From contig JAAFHQ010000349.1 of assembly GCA_013298445.1 (NCBI GenBank), positions 1-6,505 on the forward strand: DNA of 6,505 nucleotides. Direction: 5' to 3'. This DNA comes from Chitinophagales bacterium (GTDB lineage: Bacteria > Bacteroidota > Bacteroidia > Chitinophagales > Saprospiraceae). Below are positions 1-4,771 of this stretch, piece by piece (the stretch's first letter is position 1; the number at the start of each line of letters is the position of its first letter). Both the position numbers and the translations under genes were made by a program. The notes beneath the pieces were generated by a model. It saw only the letters and a program-made list of their open reading frames with translations, did no database searches and was not told the DNA's origin.

Positions 1-1236
1 CATGTTTTCCCCCAAGCGGATTTTTTTGCTCACGTTAAATTCGGTATTTGCCCGCAAGGAATACCGCTTGAAACTAGTGTAATTCATGATCCCCTGCTGA
101 TCAAAATAGTTCATCGACATGGCGTAACGGGCCTGATCGGTTGCCCCACTTACCCCGATTTGATGGTTTTGAATCGGTGCAGAATCAAAAATTTCGTCAA
201 ACCAGTCCGTCCCCACCTTATTGGCTTTGGTGATCAGGTTTTTGGGGGATACACTGTACTTACTTTCGTCCACGGTGCCTACTGCCCCAACGGGGAAAAT
301 GTAGTCAGGAATAATCGGAGTAGCTACCCGACCCCCAAACATCGGGATGTTGGGGTAAACAATTTTGGACGGATCGGAAATTTTACCGTCTACCAATAAG
401 CCAGGGTTTTCGGCATTGATCCGCGATTCCCAGAGCAGGTTAACGTATTCCTGGGTGTTCAAGAGGTCCAAAAACTTGATCGGCGTTTGGTTCCCGTAGT
501 AGGCATCGTAGCTGAATTTTGGCTTGCCACTTTTGCCCCGTTTGGTGGTGATGATCACTACCCCGTTGCCGGCACGCGAGCCATAAATGGAGGCAGCAGA
601 GGCATCTTTCAAAATCTGGATCGATTCTACATCACCCAGGTTCAGGGTGTTCAGGTTGCCCTTGGTTGGCATCCCGTCCACTACAAACAGTGGGGAGTTG
701 TCGTTGATGGTACCAAAACCCCGGATGCGCACCATCACGCCGCCGCCCGGAGCATTTTCGTTGCTGACGTTTACCCCAGCTACCCGGCCTTGCATGGCCT
801 GAGCTACGTTGGTGGAGGGTACAGAGAGCAATTGTTTGGTGTCCACACTGGCTACCGCACCAGTGATGTCGCGCCGCGATTGGGTACCATACCCCGTTAC
901 CACGGCTTCTTGTAGTAAGGTAACATCAGACTTGAGCTTCAAATCGAAGCTGGTCTGCGTACCCATGTCGACTTCAAGAGTGGAATACCCAGTGTAAGAT
1001 ACCACCAGGGTATTGGTGGATCCGTCAGGAATTTGTAAGGTAAAAGCTCCGTCGAGATCGGTAACTGTGCCTACGGTGCTTCCTTTGATAAAGACCGAGG
1101 CGCCAATGAGTGCTGAACCATCATCAACAGCAGTAACTTTGCCGGAGATGGACTTTTGCGCAAAAGCGCAGGTGCCTATCAAAAACAGGCACAAACTCAG
1201 GAAAAGCCTGAATGGATGGGTGTGAGTGTTCTTCAT
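1..1236 (-). CDS. SusC/RagA-family TonB-linked outer-membrane protein, N-terminal 412 residues (cut by window edge)
   Basis: Seen: the frame is open from the ATG at 1236-1234 to the window edge. It opens with a signal peptide (basic start, hydrophobic core about residues 11-25, likely cleavage after AFA at residue 26). Residues 29-105 form a carboxypeptidase-regulatory-like beta-sandwich (SGKVTAVDDGSALIGASV, then GTVTDLDGAFTL). The TonB-dependent plug follows at about 110-235, with VVTGYGTQSRRDITGAV, the SPLFVVDG motif at 181-188 and GVVIITTKRGK at 225-235, both hallmarks of SusC/RagA proteins. Residues 236-412 are the start of the beta-barrel. Known of the family: these are proteins of about 1000 residues that import oligosaccharides or peptides through the outer membrane with a SusD-like lipoprotein partner and TonB energy. 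No STN domain precedes the sandwich, so direct anti-sigma signalling is not indicated. The substrate cannot be told, because the barrel and any susD gene lie off the left edge. Confidence 0.96.
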   Translation of the reverse strand, partial: MKNTHTHPFRLFLSLCLFLIGTCAFAQKSISGKVTAVDDGSALIGASVFIKGSTVGTVTDLDGAFTLQIPDGSTNTLVVSYTGYSTLEVDMGTQTSFDLKLKSDVTLLQEAVVTGYGTQSRRDITGAVASVDTKQLLSVPSTNVAQAMQGRVAGVNVSNENAPGGGVMVRIRGFGTINDNSPLFVVDGMPTKGNLNTLNLGDVESIQILKDASAASIYGSRAGNGVVIITTKRGKSGKPKFSYDAYYGNQTPIKFLDLLNTQEYVNLLWESRINAENPGLLVDGKISDPSKIVYPNIPMFGGRVATPIIPDYIFPVGAVGTVDESKYSVSPKNLITKANKVGTDWFDEIFDSAPIQNHQIGVSGATDQARYAMSMNYFDQQGIMNYTSFKRYSLRANTEFNVSKKIRLGENM

Positions 1237-1254
1237 AATAAGAATTTTATTTGG

Positions 1255-1262
1255 TAAATATA
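1255..1262 (-). promoter_or_regulatory. Weak candidate -7 element for the susC-like gene
   Basis: On the minus strand, TATATTTA matches the Bacteroidota -7 consensus TAnnTTTG except for its last base, and lies 18 nt before the susC-like ATG. No convincing -33 TTTG is found at the usual 19-21 nt spacing (the nearest is TCTG). The implied leader would be very short. AT-rich DNA gives such matches easily. Confidence 0.22.
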
Positions 1263-1300
1263 GGGGGCAATACAATATCTAGGCAGATTTTTTTATTGTG

Positions 1301-1331
1301 TTTACTGAAAATTTCATCAGATTTACTTTTT
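1301..1331 (+). promoter_or_regulatory. Candidate Bacteroidota-type promoter for nadB
   Basis: TTTA at 1301-1304, a 19-nt spacer and TACTTTTT at 1324-1331 resemble the TTTG-N19-TAnnTTTG promoter, with one mismatch in each box. It would give a leader of roughly 100 nt before the nadB ATG. I found no riboswitch-like fold or clear repressor operator in that leader. Confidence 0.3.
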
Positions 1332-1443
1332 ATTATCCTTGACTTAACACAAATTTTCATCTTCCGATTTTTTTTCGATCTTGGCCTTGCAACTCAAATA
1401 CGAGCTGGCTGTTTTCGTTAGTAGTTCAACCAATTTAATACAC

Positions 1444-3051
1444 ATGATCGAGACCGACGTTCTAATCATTGGCTCCGGCATCGGCGGGCTAAGCACTGCC
1501 ATCAAAATTGCCGAAGCACGCCCTGATTTATCCATCACCGTACTCACCAAAACGATTGAAGGAGAAAGCAACACCCGTTATGCCCAGGGCGGAGTGGCCG
1601 CAGTATGGGATGTGGAGGTGGACTCCTATACCAAGCACAAGGAGGATACCCTGGATGCCGGCGACGGATTGTGTGATGAAAAAATAGTCGACATTGTGGT
1701 TTCCGAAGGGCCTGATCGGGTACAAGACATCATTGATTGGGGGGCCAGATTTGATAAAAAAAAGAACGATGCCGGTGAATATGACCTGGCGCGGGAAGGA
1801 GGCCACTCCGAAAAACGCATCCTGCATTACAAAGACCTCACGGGCTGGGAGATGCAGCGGGCAGTCATGGCTAAAACCGACGAGTTTCCCAATGTCACCA
1901 TTTACGAGCATTATTTTGCCATCGACCTGATTACCCAACACCACCTGGGGCATTCGGTTACCCGCTTGAAGCAGGACATTCAGTGTTATGGCACCTATGC
2001 CCTGAACAAAAAAAACAACGTCATCGAAACCATCCTGGCGCGGGTGACGGTGGTGGCTACGGGTGGTGCCGGGCAGGTGTACCGGGCAACTACCAATCCA
2101 GTGATCGCATCCGGCGACGGGATTGCGATGGCTTATCGGGCCAAGGGTTGGACGGAAAACATGGAGTTTGTGCAATTTCACCCGACTTCCCTCTATCATC
2201 CAGGCGGGGACAATCCGGTATTTTTGGTGTCGGAGGCCGTTCGGGGCTTTGGGGGCATCCTCAAAAGCAAGGAAGGAGAGGAGTTCATGCACAAATACGA
2301 TCCGCGCAAATCGCTCGCACCCCGCGACATTGTGGCGCGGGCTATCGATAACGAAATGAAAATCCGGGGTGAAGACTGTATGTACCTCGATTGTCGGCAC
2401 CTCAATCACGAGGACTTCGTTGCGCATTTCCCCACGATTTATGACAAGTGCAAAAGCATCGGCATCGATCCCATGAAGGACATGATCCCCGTAGCTCCCG
2501 CCTGCCATTACATGTGTGGAGGGATTAAGGTAGACGATTTGGGGCAAACCACCATTCAGCGCATGTACGCGGTAGGGGAGTGTACCTCCACTGGCTTGCA
2601 CGGTGCCAATCGTCTGGCTTCCAACTCACTGCTGGAGGCGATGGTTTTTGCCCATCGCATTGCCGCTGATGTTTTGCCCAAAATCGACCAGTGGAGTATC
2701 CAAAAAGGCATCCCCGACTGGAACGCTGGGGGCACTACCGACCCCAAAGAAATGGTGCTCATCACCCAAAGCATCAAGGAACTCAAGGAGATCATGAGTA
2801 GTTACGTGGGCATCGTACGCTCCAATGTGCGTCTCAAACGCGCGCTGGATCGTCTGGAGTTGCTGTACCACGAAACAGAAGAAATTTACAATACCACCAC
2901 GATCAGCCCACAGCTGTGTGAATTGCGGAATTTGATTACGATTGCGTATTTGATTACGCGTTCGGCGCGGTTGCGAAAGGAAAGCCGGGGGCTGCATTAC
3001 ACCACGGATTATCCGGAGAAGGCGGGGTTTGTGCAGGCGAATGTGATTTAG
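1444..3051 (+). CDS. nadB: L-aspartate oxidase (NadB), quinolinate synthase system subunit B
   Basis: Oxidises L-aspartate to iminoaspartate with FAD, using O2 or fumarate as acceptor. NadA then condenses the product with dihydroxyacetone phosphate to quinolinate, the first stage of de novo NAD synthesis in the cytoplasm. Seen: 535 residues, close to the usual 530-540. The FAD-binding GSGIGG motif is at 10-15, NTRYAQGG at 43-50, REGGHS at 117-122, EFVQFHPT at 241-248, LAPRDIVARA at 291-300, HYMCGG at 355-360 and GECTSTGLHGANRLASNSLL at 378-397. The C-terminal helical domain ends with ESRGLHYTTDYP. As I recall the E. coli catalytic residues (Glu121, His244, Arg290, His351, Arg386), Glu118, His246, Arg294, His355 and Arg390 correspond. 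This set and the REGGHS motif separate NadB from SdhA/FrdA. The frame stays open back to a TTG at 1381, but the ATG at 1444 gives the family's normal N-terminus directly before the FAD strand. No nadA or nadC is adjacent. It is convergent with the thioredoxin-like gene, 31 nt away. Confidence 0.97.
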   Translation: MIETDVLIIGSGIGGLSTAIKIAEARPDLSITVLTKTIEGESNTRYAQGGVAAVWDVEVDSYTKHKEDTLDAGDGLCDEKIVDIVVSEGPDRVQDIIDWGARFDKKKNDAGEYDLAREGGHSEKRILHYKDLTGWEMQRAVMAKTDEFPNVTIYEHYFAIDLITQHHLGHSVTRLKQDIQCYGTYALNKKNNVIETILARVTVVATGGAGQVYRATTNPVIASGDGIAMAYRAKGWTENMEFVQFHPTSLYHPGGDNPVFLVSEAVRGFGGILKSKEGEEFMHKYDPRKSLAPRDIVARAIDNEMKIRGEDCMYLDCRHLNHEDFVAHFPTIYDKCKSIGIDPMKDMIPVAPACHYMCGGIKVDDLGQTTIQRMYAVGECTSTGLHGANRLASNSLLEAMVFAHRIAADVLPKIDQWSIQKGIPDWNAGGTTDPKEMVLITQSIKELKEIMSSYVGIVRSNVRLKRALDRLELLYHETEEIYNTTTISPQLCELRNLITIAYLITRSARLRKESRGLHYTTDYPEKAGFVQANVI

Positions 3052-3082
3052 AGGGTATGCCCAACATTTACCAGATGAAGGT

Positions 3083-4090
3083 TTAACTCAGGTTCAAGAA
3101 CTTTAACACTGACTGAAAATCATTGTAATACCCAACAACTTTGCCAGTCTTGTCCAGAATGACATAAGTGGGATAACCAAAAATACCCAAATCTTCGGTA
3201 AGTTTTTGAGTTCCATCTTGCCGATAATTCAGCCAATTGTACTCGTGTTGGCGAAGATAGGTCTGCCATTTTTTCTGGTTTAGGTCTGTGGAAATACCAA
3301 TCATTTCAATGTTGTGTTGTTTCAACAGTGGCAGTTTTTCCTTAATTTCCTGATGCTGCTGAACACAGGGAGGACAAGCCAGAAACCACATGTCTAGCAC
3401 CGTATAGTCTGCCGAAGTCAGGGCCAGGCTCCCTTTTTTTCCCTTAGGGTCGATACATGAGTACTGCTCTAACTGGAGTTGCTGGATATCCAGAATTTTG
3501 TCGATCCGCTCCAGTGAACGGTAAAATAAAAACCAGCTGAATTGGTTTCCCTGCTTTTCCAGATAAGGTTTCAATTTTAAGAGATTTAATTTTGAATTTT
3601 GATTGGTACGAACAAAGAGGTCGGCAGCTATCAAGGAGAAAGGATTTTGGATGTTTTTTTGCACGGACTCCAACAAAAATTCATTCAACCGGGTGGTGTC
3701 TTTTGCTTTGTACAAAGCAGCAGATTGCTTTCCATAATCGAGCACCTCGTAATATAAAGGAGCGTTGATGACTGTATCAATGACCAAACGTTGGGTATCC
3801 AGGTGCCCTTTAATGACAATGTTTGCCGCATCCAAAAAGATTTGTTGACTCAATATTTTCCCTCCAGCATGATAGCGAATATGGTAGCCATCTGCATTTT
3901 CCTTAGAAAAGGTAACATTGATGGTATCCTGATAAGGGAAGGTGTAAAACTGCTTTTTGCTCAAATCGAGGAACTCTACTTTGTCAATTTTCCGGGATAG
4001 TAAGTCTTTGGTGATGATTTGAATCTTGGTCTGGCTGAATAAAACAGATGAAAATAATAAGATGATAGAAAATAGGGCGACAGTTTTCAT
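3083..4090 (-). CDS. Exported TlpA/ResA-like thioredoxin-fold protein
   Basis: Seen: 335 residues from the ATG at 4090-4088. Residues 1-19 (MKTVALFSIILLFSSVLFS) are a signal peptide with no lipobox cysteine, so a soluble periplasmic protein is expected. Residues 21-105 look beta-rich, like the non-catalytic N-terminal domains that precede many Bacteroidota thioredoxins. Residues 110-210 are helical and lysine/glutamine-rich. The thioredoxin fold occupies about 220-335, with active site WFLACPPC at 235-242 (redox cysteines 239 and 242) and the cis-proline at 307 in GYPTYVILD. Known of the family: TlpA/ResA proteins reduce or exchange disulfides in the periplasm, for example in cytochrome c maturation. 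The partner here is unknown and no ccm or ccs gene is nearby. The frame is open to an ATG at 4198, but that start would bury the signal peptide behind 36 residues. The gene looks more AT-rich than nadB and accA. The CPPC active site is less common than CxPC forms with Gly, Glu or Val. Confidence 0.93.
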   Translation of the reverse strand: MKTVALFSIILLFSSVLFSQTKIQIITKDLLSRKIDKVEFLDLSKKQFYTFPYQDTINVTFSKENADGYHIRYHAGGKILSQQIFLDAANIVIKGHLDTQRLVIDTVINAPLYYEVLDYGKQSAALYKAKDTTRLNEFLLESVQKNIQNPFSLIAADLFVRTNQNSKLNLLKLKPYLEKQGNQFSWFLFYRSLERIDKILDIQQLQLEQYSCIDPKGKKGSLALTSADYTVLDMWFLACPPCVQQHQEIKEKLPLLKQHNIEMIGISTDLNQKKWQTYLRQHEYNWLNYRQDGTQKLTEDLGIFGYPTYVILDKTGKVVGYYNDFQSVLKFLNLS

Positions 4091-4129
4091 GTTGCTAAGT
4101 TTTAGTATATCGGAATGAGTAATGCGACG

Positions 4130-4137
4130 AAAATATA
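4130..4137 (-). promoter_or_regulatory. Candidate -7 element for the thioredoxin-like gene
   Basis: TATATTTT on the minus strand matches TAnnTTTG in all but the last base, about 40 nt before the ATG at 4090. It sits between the long tRNA-cluster terminator and the gene, as an independent promoter should. No clear -33 box is seen. Confidence 0.3.
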
Positions 4138-4201
4138 ATGCTAATAAAGGGTTGGCGTTACACGAACGAAATAAAAATTTTGAACTCTTTAAATACATTT
4201 T

Positions 4202-4252
4202 GTCCTAAACGAAAAAAGCCCAGCAACTTGCTGAGCTTTTTTCGTTTAGGAC
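4202..4252 (-). terminator. Very long intrinsic terminator hairpin ending the tRNA block
   Basis: Seen: 4202-4226 and 4228-4252 are inverted repeats of 25 nt with a single mismatch. That mismatch is a G-U pair in the minus-strand RNA but a C-A clash in the plus-strand RNA, so the fold favours minus-strand transcripts. The core is a textbook Rho-independent terminator: GCTCAGC, a 5-nt loop, GCTGGGC and a run of six T, preceded by six A. The outer ten pairs (GTCCTAAACG with its complement) go beyond a normal terminator and run into the 3' acceptor strand of the broken tRNA copy. Its place suits separating the tRNAs from the thioredoxin-like gene downstream on the same strand. Confidence 0.87.
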
Positions 4253-4318
4253 GGGACTCGAACCCGCGACCCTCCCGACGACAAGTCGGGATATTCTAAC
4301 CAATAGAACTACCGAATT
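4243..4318 (-). pseudogene. Degenerate tRNA-Asp-like copy (pseudo-tRNA)
   Basis: Seen: outside the anticodon arm and the acceptor ends, this 76-nt stretch is almost identical to the two tRNA-Asp genes upstream: the T arm plus variable loop is an unbroken identical 22-nt run, and the D arm differs at only two loop bases. It is broken where it matters. The acceptor strands AATTCGG and CCTAAAC mismatch at pairs 1-72, 2-71 and 5-68. The universally conserved A14 is T. The anticodon arm is 19 nt instead of 17, a perfect 7-bp inverted repeat with a TTGTC loop. Read as a 7-nt loop it would show TGT (Thr) with pyrimidine 37, which is very unlike a working tRNA. No CCA follows. It lies behind a terminator, so it would be transcribed mainly by readthrough. 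It could instead be a small structured RNA derived from a tRNA; the sequence alone does not settle this. Confidence 0.78.
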
Positions 4319-4327
4319 TCTCAAAAC

Positions 4328-4360
4328 AAAAAAAGCCCAGCGATATTGCTGAGCTTTTTT
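4328..4360 (-). terminator. Intrinsic terminator after the second tRNA-Asp
   Basis: In the minus-strand RNA, GCTCAGC pairs with GCTGGGC over seven pairs (one G-U) around the loop AATATC, followed by seven T and preceded by six A. It begins directly after the tRNA discriminator base. Its stem halves are the same as those of the core of the terminator at 4202-4252, which supports duplication of a tRNA-plus-terminator unit. Confidence 0.87.
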
Positions 4361-4361
4361 G

Positions 4362-4435
4362 CGGTCCGGACGGGACTCGAACCCGCGACCCCCTGCGTGA
4401 CAGGCAGGTATTCTAACCAACTGAACTACCGAACC
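4362..4435 (-). tRNA. tRNA-Asp (anticodon GTC), copy 2
   Basis: Seen: a complete 74-nt cloverleaf on the minus strand. The acceptor is GGTTCGG with CCGGACC (one G-U pair) and discriminator G73. The D stem is GTTC with GAAT around AGTTGGTTA, with U8, A14 and GG present. The anticodon stem CCTGC/GCAGG closes the loop CTGTCAC, giving anticodon GTC at 34-36, which reads GAU and GAC. The T arm is GCGGG-TTCGAGT-CCCGT. The 3' end is followed by CAA, so CCA must be added after transcription. The sequence is identical to copy 1, which lies 26 nt upstream measured from that copy's CCA to this 5' end minus the boundary bases; the two are probably co-transcribed and ended by the terminator at 4328-4360. 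Confidence 0.97.
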
Positions 4436-4460
4436 AACGGTATTTTTCGTTTCGATCTAT

Positions 4461-4537
4461 TGGCGGTCCGGACGGGACTCGAACCCGCGACCCCCTGCGT
4501 GACAGGCAGGTATTCTAACCAACTGAACTACCGAACC
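4461..4537 (-). tRNA. tRNA-Asp (anticodon GTC), copy 1, with encoded CCA
   Basis: Seen: the mature 74-nt body (4537 down to 4464) is identical to the copy at 4362-4435, including the CTGTCAC anticodon loop with GTC and the G73 discriminator. Here the discriminator is followed by CCA (4463-4461), so the 3' end is encoded. This is the promoter-proximal gene of the cluster. It is enclosed by a 12-bp inverted repeat and preceded by a small leader hairpin, both described separately. Confidence 0.97.
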
Positions 4538-4542
4538 ATATT

Positions 4543-4562
4543 GGGCAGCCTTGCGGTTGCCC
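4543..4562 (-). other. Small hairpin with GNRA-type loop in the tRNA leader
   Basis: In the minus-strand RNA, GGGCA pairs with TGCCC, then there is one A-C mismatch, then CC pairs with GG around a GCAA tetraloop. It ends 5 nt before the 5' end of tRNA-Asp copy 1. There is no U run, so it is not a terminator; it may help fold or process the precursor. Confidence 0.5.
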
Positions 4563-4588
4563 GATAGATCGAAACTTTTATATAGTAA

Positions 4589-4614
4589 CAGAGGCGGCAA
4601 ATTTGGCACCTCTG
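4589..4614. repeat. 26-bp near-perfect palindrome between tRNA-Asp and accA
   Basis: Seen: CAGAGG and CCTCTG form the outer arms, CAAATTTG is a perfect central palindrome, and the three-base steps between them (CGG and GCA) keep one of three symmetric positions. In all, 11 of 13 base pairs are symmetric. There is no loop, so it suits a dimeric DNA-binding protein better than an RNA hairpin. It lies just upstream of the tRNA-Asp leader; its TTTG could serve as a -33 box for the minus strand, with only a poor -7 match (AAAGTTTC, 19 nt on). The target and regulator are unknown. Confidence 0.45.
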
Positions 4615-4619
4615 GAACG

Positions 4620-4644
4620 CACGCAGGCGCTTTTCGCTAGCGTG
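4620..4644 (+). repeat. Inverted repeat/hairpin in the tRNA-Asp to accA intergenic region
   Basis: CACGC pairs with GCGTG, then an A-A mismatch, then GGCG pairs with CGCT around a CTTTT loop. One pair is G-T when read on the plus strand and would be a C-A clash on the minus strand. No U run follows, so a terminator is unlikely. A further 6-bp inverted repeat, TGAGTT with AACTCA (4660-4665 and 4678-4683), lies beyond it. I see no coding frame or known RNA family in 4576-4771. Confidence 0.4.
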
Positions 4645-4739
4645 GCTGCAAATGTAAAGTGAGTTCTGCTAACTTGCAACTCATTTTCACCAAAAAATAA
4701 AAAAAAACTGCGCTTTCCATTTTCGATACAGGTAATTGT

Positions 4740-4747
4740 TAATTTTG
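4740..4747 (+). promoter_or_regulatory. -7 promoter element for accA
   Basis: TAATTTTG is an exact match to the Bacteroidota -7 consensus TAnnTTTG, 24 nt before the accA ATG, giving a short leader. The -33 box is poor (TTTC about 22 nt upstream). Two A-tracts, six A at 4692-4697 and nine A at 4699-4707, lie upstream and could act like an UP element. No Shine-Dalgarno sequence precedes the ATG, which is common in this phylum. Confidence 0.5.
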
Positions 4748-4771
4748 CCCCTCTAATCTAATTGCACAGCT

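Larger units (their letters stand above)
4449..4575 (-). repeat. 12-bp inverted repeat bracketing tRNA-Asp copy 1 (possible processing stalk)
   Basis: Seen: GTTTCGATCTAT at 4449-4460 and its exact complement ATAGATCGAAAC at 4564-4575. In the minus-strand transcript the leader arm would pair with the spacer arm between the two tRNAs, holding tRNA copy 1 and a leader hairpin inside the loop. After one mismatch, two more G-C pairs could form with the CC of the CCA end. Inference: such a helix resembles the double-stranded stalks cut during rRNA and tRNA precursor processing. It is too short and AT/GC-mixed to be a mobile-element end on this evidence. Confidence 0.6.

Noticed and set aside
487..915. 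Plus-strand open frames (487-915, 587-802, 809-997) over the susC-like gene
   Set aside because: The minus-strand reading gives an unbroken, motif-rich SusC plug domain; these are its shadows.
1381..1443. Possible N-terminal extension of nadB from a TTG codon at 1381
   Set aside because: The ATG at 1444 gives the standard NadB N-terminus directly before the FAD-binding strand; the 21 extra residues match no family feature and need a rare start codon.
1528..2601. A 357-codon open frame on the minus strand, antisense to nadB
   Set aside because: It lies wholly inside a clearly real gene, its translation has no recognisable motif, and long antisense frames are common opposite GC-balanced conserved genes.
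3052..3082. Bidirectional terminator between nadB and the convergent thioredoxin-like gene
   Set aside because: I looked for an inverted repeat with flanking A/T runs and found none in this 31-nt gap.
4091..4198. Upstream ATG at 4198 as the start of the thioredoxin-like gene
   Set aside because: It would place 36 residues before a clear signal peptide and would run through the likely promoter region.
4202..4318. Circularly permuted tRNA: GTTTAGG beyond the terminator could pair with the CCTAAAC acceptor strand
   Set aside because: A D arm should follow the displaced 5' acceptor strand, but the sequence after it is plain AT-rich DNA, and the D arm is already present upstream in normal order.
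4205..4567. Open frames across the tRNA block (minus 4205-4420, plus 4346-4567, the latter with a repeated peptide)
   Set aside because: They are translations of tRNA genes and terminators; the repeated peptide containing RTGLEPATPCVTGR is the well-known false protein from tRNA DNA.
4449..4575. Inverted repeat as the ends of a small mobile element around a tRNA
   Set aside because: There is no flanking target duplication that I can see, and its placement exactly around one tRNA fits a precursor helix better.
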